Positions 54,182 through 64,000 of a stretch of DNA of 64,000 bases are shown here, one piece after another (the first letter of the stretch is position 1; every line of letters starts with the position of its first letter). A program made the translations under genes and the position numbers. The notes under the pieces are model-generated. The model ran no database searches and had not been told where the DNA came from. It was given only the letters and a program-made list of their open reading frames with translations. This DNA is from Saprospiraceae bacterium (GTDB lineage: Bacteria > Bacteroidota > Bacteroidia > Chitinophagales > Saprospiraceae), in contig JAKVCV010000014.1 in assembly GCA_022448945.1 (NCBI GenBank), positions 62,001 to 126,000 on the forward strand, read 5' to 3'.

Positions 54182-56519
54182 TTATTACAAAGACGTTTTA
54201 AAATACGTTTTTATATTTATATTATTAGTTCTTCCTTTTTTTGGAGTATCTAATCATAATTGTAATTATAAAATTACAGGTTTTGTTATAGATGCAGAAA
54301 CAAAAAAAGAAATTGAATCTGCTAATATTACAATATCCAATGTCTCTGCACATACTTTAAGTAATCAAAATGGTATTTTTGAATTTAGTGAAGTATGTGC
54401 AGGACATTATCATATAGAAATTTTTAGGATCGGTTATCAAACAGAAGAAATTATACTAGACGTTGAAACTGATACCTTACTCAAAATAGCGCTAAAAGCT
54501 CAAACTAATCAATTAAATACTATCATTGTAAATGATAATTTGCCTCTTTCCCATTTACCGATAAATAATAGTATTAGTAGTGATGAAATAATTGAAAATG
54601 CTGAAAAATCATTTGCTGAACAACTAGAAACAATAAATGGTGTAAGTATTTTAAAAACTGGTGCCAACATATCAAAACCTATTGTTCATGGTTTATTCGG
54701 TAATCGCCTAAACATATTGAACAATGGTATTCTTCATAGTGGACAACAATGGGGTAATGACCATAGCCCTGAAATCGACCCATTATCTTCGTCAAAAATA
54801 AGTATGATCGAAGGCGTTCAAACATTAGAGTATCCCGGTTCTAATTTGGGTGCAATAATTCTTACTGAATCAAATAAAATCGGGAATGAAAAAAGAATTC
54901 ACGGACGATTTAATTATACTTTTGAACAAAATGGCATAGGGAATGGCATAAATATTCAACTTAAACAATATACTCCTTTTATAGCATGGAAATTTAATGG
55001 CACCCTAAAAAAACGTGGCGATAAAAATACGCCAAATTACTATCTTAGAAATACTGGTTCAGAAGAAGCAAACTTTTCTATACAATTAGAAAAGCTTATT
55101 AATGATAAATGGTCAATAGATTTATTTTTTAGTAGTTTCAATACTAATATAGCTATTCTTCGTGGTGCACATATAGGGAACTTAAACGACCTTTATATAG
55201 CCTTCAACCAAACAATCCCATTTTACACCCAAGACAATTTCAGCTACGAAATTTCAGCACCAAAACAATCTGTCAATCATCATCTTTTAAAAATTCAATC
55301 GAATTATTTCATAAATGATAATCAATGGTTTCAGGTACAACTAGCAGGTCAAATAAATAGTAGAAAAGAATTCGATATCAGAAGAAATAACAGGACAGAA
55401 CGTCCTGCATTAAGTTTGTTTCAGTATACAGGTTTCTTATCAACAAAATATTACCATAAAACAGATAATAATTGGTTTTTTAAAACTGGCTTACAAATTA
55501 ACATAATTGACAATACCAATGTCCCAGAAACGGGTATATTGCCTTTGATGCCAGATTATCAAAGTTTTCGTAATGCTGCATTTATTACTGTTTCAAAACA
55601 AGTTAATCAAACATTATTTGAAGCAGGTATACGCTATGAAAATATCTATCAGGAAGTCCTGGATATTTCACAGAGTTTTCCTAGAGAAATAATTAGATAT
55701 AAAGACTTATTTCATAACGTTAGCAGCATTGTTGGATTACATCATAAATTTTCAGAAGTACTTGAACTTCAATATAACCTTGGATATATAAGAAGAAATC
55801 CTGCTGTAAATGAATTATATGCTAATGGACTACATCAAGGAGTAAGCAGTATCGAAGAAGGTGATGTTAACTTAAAAACTGAGGCTGCCATAAAAAACAC
55901 TTTAACATTTAAATTAAAGATTAAAAATCGTTTTGAACTCAAGCTTCAGGGATACCATCACTATTTCAATAATTTTATCTATTTACAAGTGCAACCTAAA
56001 CCTCGAGTAACTATAAGAGGCACATTTCCGGTGTTTGCCTATCAACAAGACGATGTTCAAATATACGGATTTGATGTCAGTACATATTTGCGTATAATAA
56101 ATGGTTTTGATCTTCTAGTTTCATACAGTTATCTACGGGGAGAACATATTTATCAGAGCTTGCCCCTTGTATATATGCCACCTAATAATATCTCCGGATC
56201 TCTTAGCTATTCTCTACCAAAACCTATTAAATTGGGTAAAAGACAGTTAGAAAACACTCGATTTGTGCTTAACAATCGCTATATTTTTAAACAGAATAAT
56301 TTGCTTGAAGAACAAGACCTTATAGCTCCTCCTCCAGGATATTTTTTAATGAGTTTTAATCTATCTTCTGAACTTCAGTTAAAAGATGTAAGAATTTGTC
56401 TATCTTTAAAATTGGAAAATGCATTAAACACTACTTACAGAGATTATTTAAATAGGCAAAGATATTATGCTGATGAGCCTGGTATTAATTTAATATCAAG
56501 TCTTAAAATCCAATTTTAA
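54165..56519 (+). CDS. TonB-dependent receptor, metal-uptake type (ZnuD-like)
   Basis: Start taken at ATG 54165, inside the last codons of the lipoprotein gene. Signal/hydrophobic segment (YVFIFILLVLPFFGVS), regulatory domain at about 35-115, then a plug containing HGLFGNRLNILNNGILHSGQQWGNDHSPEID. The D-H-S-P-E-I-D pattern follows the plug of ZnuD-like zinc/iron receptors. The barrel ends in the C-terminal Phe of SLKIQF. 784 residues. The next gene, two bases on, is a Fur-family regulator, so zinc or another transition metal is the probable substrate. Confidence 0.88.
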   Translation: MYTFTNYYKDVLKYVFIFILLVLPFFGVSNHNCNYKITGFVIDAETKKEIESANITISNVSAHTLSNQNGIFEFSEVCAGHYHIEIFRIGYQTEEIILDVETDTLLKIALKAQTNQLNTIIVNDNLPLSHLPINNSISSDEIIENAEKSFAEQLETINGVSILKTGANISKPIVHGLFGNRLNILNNGILHSGQQWGNDHSPEIDPLSSSKISMIEGVQTLEYPGSNLGAIILTESNKIGNEKRIHGRFNYTFEQNGIGNGINIQLKQYTPFIAWKFNGTLKKRGDKNTPNYYLRNTGSEEANFSIQLEKLINDKWSIDLFFSSFNTNIAILRGAHIGNLNDLYIAFNQTIPFYTQDNFSYEISAPKQSVNHHLLKIQSNYFINDNQWFQVQLAGQINSRKEFDIRRNNRTERPALSLFQYTGFLSTKYYHKTDNNWFFKTGLQINIIDNTNVPETGILPLMPDYQSFRNAAFITVSKQVNQTLFEAGIRYENIYQEVLDISQSFPREIIRYKDLFHNVSSIVGLHHKFSEVLELQYNLGYIRRNPAVNELYANGLHQGVSSIEEGDVNLKTEAAIKNTLTFKLKIKNRFELKLQGYHHYFNNFIYLQVQPKPRVTIRGTFPVFAYQQDDVQIYGFDVSTYLRIINGFDLLVSYSYLRGEHIYQSLPLVYMPPNNISGSLSYSLPKPIKLGKRQLENTRFVLNNRYIFKQNNLLEEQDLIAPPPGYFLMSFNLSSELQLKDVRICLSLKLENALNTTYRDYLNRQRYYADEPGINLISSLKIQF

Positions 56520-56521
56520 TA

Positions 56522-56938
56522 ATGAATCAAGAAACAAAAATCAATCAACTTTTAAAAAAAAGAAAACTAAAAAAAACAGATGCTAGAGTAGAACTGCTTG
56601 AACTGTTAATGAATTATCAGACAGCGATACCATTTTCTATCATTCAAAAAGAACTTAGTTCAACAGATCGTATAACATTATATAGAACATTAAAAACTTT
56701 ATTAAATAAAGGTGTAATTCATAAAGCGCTATATAATGAAAAAGATACATATTACGCACTTTGTGGAAATTCATGTAGCAATATAAGCCACGCACATAAT
56801 CACATTCACTTCAAATGTAATAAATGCATGCAAGTTAGCTGCCAGGATTTAGAAAAAGAAATCTATGTATCTATTGAAGGTTTTAAAATTGATCAAATAA
56901 ACATAACAGCTTCTGGCATTTGTCAACAATGTATCTAA
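56522..56938 (+). CDS. Fur family metal-dependent regulator (Zur-like)
   Basis: Winged helix at about 10-75 with ITLYRTLKTLLNKGVI, the family recognition helix. Metal residues are plentiful: Cys81, Cys85, His90/92/94/96 in SHAHNHIHFKC, then two structural-zinc Cys pairs Cys99-x-x-Cys102 and Cys134-x-x-Cys137. 138 residues. The spacing suits Zur or Fur. Context (receptor two bases upstream) favours control of the upstream uptake genes. A Fur box cannot be named with confidence. Confidence 0.92.
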   Translation: MNQETKINQLLKKRKLKKTDARVELLELLMNYQTAIPFSIIQKELSSTDRITLYRTLKTLLNKGVIHKALYNEKDTYYALCGNSCSNISHAHNHIHFKCNKCMQVSCQDLEKEIYVSIEGFKIDQINITASGICQQCI

Positions 56939-57105
56939 AAGACTAAATAATCCCCTTACAAGTCAGATGATTTATTAAGCTAAATTAAATAATATACCGC
57001 TTTCCCAAAAAAGTTCTTAAATTGAGGACATAAATTTATAACTTAATAAATTCTTCCTCTATTCAGCTTTTAAAGAATAATTTTATCCTTTAGAAAAAAT
57101 GGATT

Positions 57106-60100
57106 ATGATAAAGCTTTCTTTTAAAAACCCATACCTAATACTGGTATTGACAGTCATTGTAATTGTGCTTGCTGGTGTGTTAATACCCAGAATGTCTGT
57201 AGATATTCTGCCTACTTTCAAAAAATCTGCGATGCAAATCCTCACGCTGTATCCTGGTATGCCAGCAGAGGTCGTCGAAAAAGATATTACAAGTCGGATG
57301 GAAAGATGGACTGGACAATCTCCTGGTATAGAAAAACAACTTTCTAAAAGCATCATGGGAGTTTCTATGGTTACAAATTTTTATGGAGAGGATATAGATC
57401 CCGCAGAAGCTATGGCAAATACTTCAGCTTATGCAATGAGTGATATGTACTACCAACCTCCAGGAACCCTCCCTCCTATGGTTCAACCATTTGACCCAAC
57501 AGCTAGTAAACCACTTATGTTACTTACTGTAAGCAGTAAAGAAAAAAGTGGAAAGGAACTTTACGATATAGCTTACTACAATCTAAGACAAATGCTTAGT
57601 GGTGTACCAGGAATTGTAGCACCTGCTGCTTATGGTGGTTCAAAAAGACGTATACATATATATGTAAACCCGTCTAAACTTGAAGCCCTAGGGCTTTCTC
57701 AAACTGAAGTTAATGAAGCAATACAGAAAAACACTACAATGATTCCTTCTGGTATTGCCGAAATAGGTATGATGAATTATGCTATTGATGCAAAAGGGAT
57801 GATAATTGACGTGAAAGATTTTAACGATATTGTTATCACTTACAAAAACGGGAAACCTATTTATGTAAAAGATATTGGAAGTGCTGAAGATGCCTCAGTA
57901 ATACAGACTAATATTGCCCGTGTAGACGGAAAGGCACAAGTTTATTTGCCTATTTTTAAACGCCCAGGAGCTAATACCATAGCATCTGTAGAAGGTGTAA
58001 AAAAAGCTTTGCCTGCACTAAAAGAACGTATGCCTGATGATGTAAATCTAAATGTTATATTCGACCAAAGTTCTTATGTTCGTAATGCCATTTCGGGACT
58101 TACATATGCTGGTTTAGGTGGACTTACACTTGTGATAGTAATTCTATTATTATTTTTAGGATCCTTGCGCTCTGCTTTAATTGTTGCGCTAAGTCTACCT
58201 TTATCAGTTTTATTTGGCTTTATTATCTTATCCCTTACTGGTCAATCGATTAACAGTATCACACTCGGTGGTTTTGTTTTGGTTTTAGGACTCCTTGTTG
58301 ATAATTCAATTGTAGTTTTAGAAAACATAGATCGGCATCTAAATATGGGTAAAGATTCCTGGGTAGCATCAAAGGATGCTGTAATGGAAGTTGCCACACC
58401 TGTTCTAGCATCTTCTTTAGTCATAATTGTTGTGTTTTTTCCAGTTATGTTTCTGACAGGAATTGCAAAATTCTTATTCTCACCTTTAGCCATTACAGTA
58501 GCAGGTGCTATGGTAGGTTCCTATATTTTTTCATTGACTTTTGTACCCCTTCTTGCTGCCTTGCTATACGCTTCTAAAAGAAGAAAATCTAGGTCAGAAA
58601 AAAAGGAAAATATTTTTCAACGTCTAATTAGCTTAATAAGAAAAGGGTATACTTTTAGTCTAAAGGGTGCATTAAAAACTTGGTGGTTAATCCTACCAAT
58701 TGTAATTGCTCTATTTATATATTCAATAGATGTAATCAAAAATCTCGGTTATGAACTATTCCCTGAATCAGATGTCGGTCAAATGGAAATATTAGTACGC
58801 CTAGAATCAGGAACGCCACTCAAAACTACTGAAAAGACTATTAATTTGATGGAGGGAGTAATTCGAAAAGAATTGGGAGCTGAACTTCAACAACTTATCT
58901 CAAATATAGGCATCTTCTATGATCTTCCTGCTGCCTACACGCCGAATTCAGGCACACAGGATGCTTTTATAGGAATTCAAATGAAAGAAGATCATAAAGT
59001 TAGTACTGCAGAATATGCACGAAGACTGCGCAACAAATTTCACAAAATCTTTCCGGGCGTAGAAGTTAGTTTTAATACTGGGGGCTTAATTACTGCTGCG
59101 CTTAATGAAGGTAAACCTGCTCCAATAGATGTACAGATAATAGGCAATAACCTTCAATCGCTGAGAAAAATTGCTGAAAGATTACAAGATACTATCGCAC
59201 TAATACCATCAACAAGAGATGTTCGAATATTACAAAGAATCGATCAACCAACTAAAGATATTGATATTGATAGAATTAAAGCAGCAGAATTAGGTGTTGA
59301 ACCTGTTGACGCAATTAAAAACATAGTCTCTACACTAAACTCATCTGCTACTTTTGATAAAGCATTTTGGATAGATGAAAGAAATGGGAATCATTATTAT
59401 GTCGGTGTAACATATCCAGAAGAGATGATTAACGACGACCATGTCTTAAGTAATGTATCTGTTAGTAGTAACACTCACGACAAAACGATTCCATTCAGAA
59501 ACTTTTCAAAAATAAGTGAATCAACAAATCCTGTTGAAATAAATCACTACAAGTTACAAAGAGTTTTTAATGTCTATGCAACTATCGATGGATCTGATAT
59601 TGGTGCTGTATCTGATGAAATCCAAAAACGTATTGATGCAATAGATTTACCCAAAGGATACAAAGTTAGCTTTAGTGGAGAAATAGCAACAATGAAAGAA
59701 TCATTTGGAGATCTTGGACTTGGGTTGTTGCTTGCAGTAATCTTAGCTTTTCTTATTATCATTCCTTTATTTCGTTCATTCCGATTACCATTTATTATAA
59801 TACTTACATTTCCTTTAGGAATTATTGGTGTTGCACTATTAATGAATGCAACTGGAACCTACCTGAATATTCAGTCGATAATGGGAATAATAATGATGGT
59901 TGGAATTGCTGTATCATATGGAAATATTTTAATTGACCGTATAAACGTATTAATGAAAGAAGGGAAATCAAAAATAGATGCAATACTTGAAGGTGCCACT
60001 GATCGATTTCGACCTGTACTAATGACAGCTGGCACAACTATTTTTGGACTATTGCCTACTGCATTGGCAACATCTGCAGGTACAGAAGCAAATGTTCCTT

Positions 60101-60201
60101 TGGCTATTGCAGTAATAGGTGGAACTTTCATGGCTACATTTCTTACACTATATATTATCCCAATATTATATTTGTTAATTGCGAAAAACAAAATAGATTA
60201 A
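57106..60201 (+). CDS. RND efflux pump permease
   Basis: Inner-membrane proton-driven transporter, 1031 residues, with the duplicated architecture of 12 membrane helices. The first helix is LILVLTVIVIVLAGVLIPRMS and the TM4 motif is GLLVDNSIVVLENIDRH, where the usual D-D pair is D-N. The second half repeats with IQSIMGIIMMVGIAVSYGNIL and DRFRPVLMTAGTTIFGLLP. Cargo is not clear: the TM4 motif and the SVDILPTFKKSAMQ entry fit the drug-efflux (HAE1) branch, while the location after a Fur-type gene would suit heavy metals. First gene of a three-gene pump operon. Confidence 0.95.
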   Translation: MIKLSFKNPYLILVLTVIVIVLAGVLIPRMSVDILPTFKKSAMQILTLYPGMPAEVVEKDITSRMERWTGQSPGIEKQLSKSIMGVSMVTNFYGEDIDPAEAMANTSAYAMSDMYYQPPGTLPPMVQPFDPTASKPLMLLTVSSKEKSGKELYDIAYYNLRQMLSGVPGIVAPAAYGGSKRRIHIYVNPSKLEALGLSQTEVNEAIQKNTTMIPSGIAEIGMMNYAIDAKGMIIDVKDFNDIVITYKNGKPIYVKDIGSAEDASVIQTNIARVDGKAQVYLPIFKRPGANTIASVEGVKKALPALKERMPDDVNLNVIFDQSSYVRNAISGLTYAGLGGLTLVIVILLLFLGSLRSALIVALSLPLSVLFGFIILSLTGQSINSITLGGFVLVLGLLVDNSIVVLENIDRHLNMGKDSWVASKDAVMEVATPVLASSLVIIVVFFPVMFLTGIAKFLFSPLAITVAGAMVGSYIFSLTFVPLLAALLYASKRRKSRSEKKENIFQRLISLIRKGYTFSLKGALKTWWLILPIVIALFIYSIDVIKNLGYELFPESDVGQMEILVRLESGTPLKTTEKTINLMEGVIRKELGAELQQLISNIGIFYDLPAAYTPNSGTQDAFIGIQMKEDHKVSTAEYARRLRNKFHKIFPGVEVSFNTGGLITAALNEGKPAPIDVQIIGNNLQSLRKIAERLQDTIALIPSTRDVRILQRIDQPTKDIDIDRIKAAELGVEPVDAIKNIVSTLNSSATFDKAFWIDERNGNHYYVGVTYPEEMINDDHVLSNVSVSSNTHDKTIPFRNFSKISESTNPVEINHYKLQRVFNVYATIDGSDIGAVSDEIQKRIDAIDLPKGYKVSFSGEIATMKESFGDLGLGLLLAVILAFLIIIPLFRSFRLPFIIILTFPLGIIGVALLMNATGTYLNIQSIMGIIMMVGIAVSYGNILIDRINVLMKEGKSKIDAILEGATDRFRPVLMTAGTTIFGLLPTALATSAGTEANVPLAIAVIGGTFMATFLTLYIIPILYLLIAKNKID

Positions 60202-60203
60202 TA

Positions 60204-61292
60204 ATGAATAATAGCATAATTAATACAATAAGTCTGTTAATACTAATTAATATCTTAAATGTATCCTGTAGTGATCAAAGTATGGATAAATCCTTAACAA
60301 AAAACACTACTAATGATAGTTTGAAAATTCAAAATGTAGAAGTTTTAAACCCTTTATTTCGCTCCTTTAAAAGTGAATTATTGATTACAGGAACTGCAGA
60401 ACCAAACAGAAAAGTTATGTTGCATGCAATGCAAAGTGGTTCTCTAAAAACAATTTACAAAGATATAGGTGATGCTGTGAAAAAAGGGGAAATATTAGCT
60501 GTTTTGGAAAACCCTGAATTTAGCTGGAAACAGAAAACGTTAAAAGTTGAATTAAGAAGCAAAAAAATTATATTCGATAGACTAAAATCCATACAGAAAA
60601 AAACACCAGCTCTAACAACCTTACAGGAAGTAGATGATGCTGAAGCTGCATGTCTTCTGATTGAAGCAAAATTAAAAAACATAGAAGAGCAGATGGCGTT
60701 TCTAGACATAAAAGCACCTTTTTCAGGTATTGTTACCCAAAGATTTGTAGATGATGGCGCAATGATACAAAATGGAATTAATAATCCTAATGCAACCGCA
60801 TTATTTGAAATACAAGAAATTAACCCTATAAGACTTAACATTCCATTACCAGAAACAGATGCTCGATCAGTAAAAAAAGGAATGATTGCGAATGTTTCAT
60901 TTCCAGAACTTCCTGAAAAAACTTTCACCGCCAGAGTTAGTAGAACAGCAAATTCGCTTGATCCTAAATCTAAAACAATGCGTGTTGAAATTGATATTCC
61001 TAACAACAATAAAGCCATCAAACCAGGAATGTATGCAAAGGCATATATGCAATTAAGTATTAAAGAAAATGTACTTTCGTTACCGATGACTACTCAAGTA
61101 ATATTACAAAAAAAACCTTACATAATGACTGTTGAAAAAGGCATAGTAAAGAAAATAGCATTAATAAAAGGACTTTCCGATAAGGATTATTTTGAGGTAC
61201 TTAATAGTGATATAACAAAAGATGCTCAAGTAATTATAAAAGGGAAAGGTATAGTAAAGCCCAATCAGACTGTAAATCCAGTAATGAAATAA
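60204..61292 (+). CDS. RND periplasmic adaptor (membrane fusion protein) lipoprotein
   Basis: Lipid-anchored adaptor linking pump and outer-membrane channel. Lipobox LNVSC (Cys22), lipoyl-like half motifs GSLKTIYKDIGDAVKKGEILAVLENPE and IKAPFSGIVTQRFVDDGAMI, a coiled-coil hairpin (about 100-160), and a beta-barrel domain with PLPETDARSVKKGM. 362 residues, starts two bases after the pump gene. Confidence 0.94.
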   Translation: MNNSIINTISLLILINILNVSCSDQSMDKSLTKNTTNDSLKIQNVEVLNPLFRSFKSELLITGTAEPNRKVMLHAMQSGSLKTIYKDIGDAVKKGEILAVLENPEFSWKQKTLKVELRSKKIIFDRLKSIQKKTPALTTLQEVDDAEAACLLIEAKLKNIEEQMAFLDIKAPFSGIVTQRFVDDGAMIQNGINNPNATALFEIQEINPIRLNIPLPETDARSVKKGMIANVSFPELPEKTFTARVSRTANSLDPKSKTMRVEIDIPNNNKAIKPGMYAKAYMQLSIKENVLSLPMTTQVILQKKPYIMTVEKGIVKKIALIKGLSDKDYFEVLNSDITKDAQVIIKGKGIVKPNQTVNPVMK

Positions 61293-61293
61293 G

Positions 61294-62598
61294 ATGAAAA
61301 AAAATTATATTAAAATAGGAGTATTATTGTTTATGCTGTTTTCAGTACAAGTTGGTACTACACAGGACAGTATACAGCTGATAAACCTAGAAACTGTATT
61401 AAAATTGGGTGGTGCTAATAATCTGACTATACAAAAATATAAACAGAAACAAACACTTGCTTATGCAAATTTATCTAAAGCAAGAGAATGGTGGTTACCC
61501 GATTTTTATGCTGGGACTACAATAAATCAGTTATGGGGTGCCGCAATGAATGGCAATGGTCTTTTTTTTCAAGATGTAAACAGTCAAAATTTTTGGACTG
61601 GACTCGGTGTAAGTGGCTCCTGGAATTTTGCTGAAGGGATGTTTAGTACAAAAGCCAAAAAATTAAAAGCCCGGGCACACCAATACCTTACAGCAGCAGA
61701 AAAAAACAAAGTGTTATTACAAAGTATAGAGGCATACTATGATTATCTTTGTGCTCAATTATATTACATGGCATATGAACAACTTTTAATTCAAAATGAT
61801 ACAATAATTCAACAAATAAAACTTCAAGTAACTGCAGGCCTTAGATACGAATCTGAACTTTTAATTGCTAAAAGCAATCGCAATCATCTCAAAGTTGAAA
61901 GATTAAATGCAAGTATGGAACAAAAAGAGAAAGCTGCAGCTTTAATCCATATATTAAATATTCCTCCTGACACAAAACTATTTAGTTCAGATAGTCTACT
62001 CGTTCCAATTGAATTAGATAAAGAAATTGAAAATCAACAAATAGATGATTCTGTTTTTATCAATAGACCTGAATTTACTGCTGCTAATCTAATTTTGCAG
62101 TCACTTGAAATGGAAAATAAAATTTCTACAACTGCTTTATGGCTTCCCGAATTAAAATTTGGGATATATGGTTCTATGTTTGGTGATGTTTTTACCCCTT
62201 TATATCCTACAAGTGGTTTGAATTTTTCTTTAATCTGGAAATTACCAATGGGTAATATAACATATAATGGAGATCAGAAAATTTACAATGCAAAAATAGA
62301 TTTACATAAAACTGAGGTTGATGAACTTAGAGCTATTGTAAATGAAGAATATATAAGATCTCAGGGTATAATGGAAACCGCACGTGTTCAGATGAAAATA
62401 GCTTTAGAAGGTAAAAATTTAGCAGAAAAAGCATTAAAACAATGCCTCCAACGTCAAGAACTTGGTACAGTTTTACCTTTTGAAATATTGCAGGTGCAAG
62501 AAGTTTATATTAAAGCAAGACTTGATTATTTAAATTCTGTTTCTAAATATAATAAAGCACAGTATCAATTATATGTAGCATTAGGTAATGATCTTTAG
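61294..62598 (+). CDS. TolC family outer membrane channel
   Basis: Signal peptide to about residue 24, then the duplicated TolC pattern: LETVLKLGGANNLTIQKYKQKQTLA in the first half and a matching repeat with FINRPEFTAANLILQSLEMENKISTTALWLPEL later, each followed by long coiled helices ending in QVQEVYIKARLDYLNSVSKYNKAQYQLYVALG. 434 residues. Begins one base after the adaptor, completing a pump-adaptor-channel operon. Confidence 0.93.
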   Translation: MKKNYIKIGVLLFMLFSVQVGTTQDSIQLINLETVLKLGGANNLTIQKYKQKQTLAYANLSKAREWWLPDFYAGTTINQLWGAAMNGNGLFFQDVNSQNFWTGLGVSGSWNFAEGMFSTKAKKLKARAHQYLTAAEKNKVLLQSIEAYYDYLCAQLYYMAYEQLLIQNDTIIQQIKLQVTAGLRYESELLIAKSNRNHLKVERLNASMEQKEKAAALIHILNIPPDTKLFSSDSLLVPIELDKEIENQQIDDSVFINRPEFTAANLILQSLEMENKISTTALWLPELKFGIYGSMFGDVFTPLYPTSGLNFSLIWKLPMGNITYNGDQKIYNAKIDLHKTEVDELRAIVNEEYIRSQGIMETARVQMKIALEGKNLAEKALKQCLQRQELGTVLPFEILQVQEVYIKARLDYLNSVSKYNKAQYQLYVALGNDL

Positions 62599-62862
62599 TT
62601 ATAGATTTATATTTCTTTAATTAAATTGATATCAATTCGTAAAATAGAAATTAAGAAAAATATGTAAATTTATGAATATGCATTATTATTCCAATGAACA
62701 AAACCTACATAAACAAGAACTAAATGGAGTAAAAACTGCTTATTAATAAACACAAAAGATTGTAATTTGATTAAAAAATGAAGATTGAAGTCAAAAAACA
62801 CTTAAGATATTTTAATATTGTAGCTAATATGAGATTTAAGCTAAATAATACCCAAATATAAA

Positions 62863-63864
62863 ATGAATCAAAACTTTGAACATTTGGTAATAGGTGGTTT
62901 GCAAAGAAGTGGCACCTCATTATTAAGAGCAATACTTGGTAGCCATAGCGAAATATCAATTTATCAATGGGACCTTGTTTTACTTACCAAGTTCTCAAAA
63001 ATATACAGTGACAAAGTATTAAATACCAATACAAGAAAAGAGTTGATTTCTGATGTTATTAACCACTCAAAACAAAAAGCTGCTGATACAAACTTGCATG
63101 AAAATGACTTCAAGCATTTAATAAATCTGGAGTCATCATCTCCTGATTTTTTCTTTGAATTTTACAGTAATTTTTTATCCTTATATCTTAAGAAAACCAA
63201 AGGGTCCTATGTTGGCTTAAAAACGCCAGAAAATGAATTTTTTGCTCCAATTATCTATAAAAATTTCCCTAAAACTAAATTTATTCAAGTTATAAGAAAT
63301 CCTCTAGATATCGCTGTATCATTAAAAAGGATTAAATCTGACTTATGGGGTGGATCTGTAAACTATTTTTCACATATTCAAAAATGGAAAAAATCAGTTG
63401 AAAGATCTAAAATAAATTCTATCTTATATCCAAATCAATATCTTACTATAAAATATGAAGAATTGATTAGTAATCCTTCAGAAATTGTAATAAAAATATG
63501 CAAATTCCTGAATGTTGATTTTCAAGAAGAAATGTTAAACATGAAAGATCATCCCGGATGGAAAGGCAGCAATTCTTCGTTTCAAAATGAAAATAAAGAA
63601 TATGTTTTCAAGACAGAATCCATAAACCGATATCAAGATCTTTTACCAGAACATATTCAATCTTATTATTTCTATTTTTTGTATGAAAATTTAAAGAACT
63701 TTGGTTATGTTTCTAAACAAGTTAAAATACCATATATAAAAGTTATCCATTATAATGCAACATGCACTATAAATAACATTAAAGAAAGGTTAATGGACAT
63801 TATTTTAAGAAGCAAGTTATACCAACCTTTAAAACTAATAAGAAGGAAATATATAAGAAATTAA
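62863..63864 (+). CDS. Sulfotransferase family protein
   Basis: PAPS-dependent sulfotransferase. The 5'-phosphosulfate loop is GGLQRSGTSLLRAILGSH (residues 11-28) and the 3'-phosphate site is QVIRNPLDIAVSLKRI. Then comes YEELISNPSEIVIKICKFLNVDF, where the family dimerises and binds substrate. 333 residues, no signal peptide. Acts perhaps on a surface glycan or lipid, but no polysaccharide genes follow in the window. The gene has a 264-base upstream gap with nothing else visible. After its stop, bases 63865-64000 are non-coding, with a weak 5-6-base hairpin (63883-63902). Confidence 0.9.
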   Translation: MNQNFEHLVIGGLQRSGTSLLRAILGSHSEISIYQWDLVLLTKFSKIYSDKVLNTNTRKELISDVINHSKQKAADTNLHENDFKHLINLESSSPDFFFEFYSNFLSLYLKKTKGSYVGLKTPENEFFAPIIYKNFPKTKFIQVIRNPLDIAVSLKRIKSDLWGGSVNYFSHIQKWKKSVERSKINSILYPNQYLTIKYEELISNPSEIVIKICKFLNVDFQEEMLNMKDHPGWKGSNSSFQNENKEYVFKTESINRYQDLLPEHIQSYYFYFLYENLKNFGYVSKQVKIPYIKVIHYNATCTINNIKERLMDIILRSKLYQPLKLIRRKYIRN

Positions 63865-64000
63865 AACAACTATTCAGGTGTCTTAAGGTAGAGAATCCTT
63901 AGCTTTCTTTTTATTAAAGAATGCAATGATGGAACCTTTAAAATTTTTAATTAAATCAAATAAATAGTTAAATTGATTTATTCCTCAATGCAAGAACTAG

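Noticed and set aside
60455-61021. 188-codon minus-strand frame opposite the RND adaptor gene
   Set aside because: It lies wholly inside a well-supported gene on the other strand and has no domain or start-site support; it is a composition shadow.
63883-63925. Weak hairpin with T-rich tail after the sulfotransferase gene
   Set aside because: The stem is only 5-6 base pairs with a wobble and the T tract is interrupted, so it is not called as a terminator.
1-64000. CRISPR arrays, insertion sequences, prophage, rRNA operons
   Set aside because: No regularly spaced repeats, transposase, integrase, phage structural genes or rRNA segments were seen on either strand.

Overview
The window is a strongly AT-rich chromosomal segment of a Bacteroidota bacterium. 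Evidence for this: two secreted proteins end in type A sorting domains of the type IX secretion system (T9SS), one small protein resembles the C-terminal part of the gliding/T9SS protein GldM, TonB-dependent receptors carry carboxypeptidase-regulatory-like N-termini, and a bacteroidete-style winged-helix regulator/membrane protein pair is present. Ribosome binding sites are mostly weak, as is usual in the phylum. I cannot name the genus. There is no prophage, insertion sequence, CRISPR array or rRNA; one tRNA (Gly, GCC) is present. The histidine kinase at the left edge is cut off by the window boundary.

Layout. 1-10.6 kb: hybrid sensor kinase; a minus-strand group of a membrane-anchored coiled-coil protein, a protein with three tandem OmpA-like domains and a penicillin-acylase-family hydrolase; then a secreted GH18 chitinase and an FAD oxidoreductase. 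10.7-26 kb: L-serine dehydratase, tRNA-Gly, a secreted beta-propeller protein, a cytochrome c/SCO pair, a CoA-transferase, a TlpA-like thioredoxin, glycosyltransferase, NAD-dependent epimerase, cytidylate kinase, a TonB-dependent receptor and the GldM-like protein, then dCTP deaminase. 26.6-38.6 kb: one ten-gene minus-strand operon for purine breakdown (xdhA-xdhB-puuD-allB-alc-uraD-uraH-aldolase-like-xdhC-moaA). 38.9-53 kb: mixed housekeeping genes (AraC regulator, MutS-like ATPase, M20 and M42 peptidases, alpha/beta hydrolase, SCP2 protein, UbiA-like protein, LolA-like protein, RibF, GNAT), and a small autoregulated-looking module of a winged-helix regulator between two membrane proteins. 53.6-62.6 kb: a plus-strand metal-handling cassette (lipoprotein, TonB-dependent receptor, Fur-family regulator, RND pump, adaptor, TolC-like channel). 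62.9 kb: a sulfotransferase.

How it fits together. The purine operon is the most coherent system. Xanthine dehydrogenase (XdhAB, matured by XdhC and supplied with molybdenum cofactor through MoaA) makes urate. A membrane-bound, cytochrome-c-fused urate hydroxylase (PuuD) makes 5-hydroxyisourate. UraH and UraD convert that to allantoin, AllB to allantoate and allantoicase to ureidoglycolate plus urea. No ureidoglycolate lyase, urease or purine permease is visible. A CitE/HpcH-like aldolase-family protein sits inside the operon where a glyoxylate- or ureidoglycolate-handling enzyme would be expected, which makes it the best candidate for an undescribed step. The second notable unit is the winged-helix module at 48.3-49.8 kb, where matching inverted repeats precede the first and the third gene.
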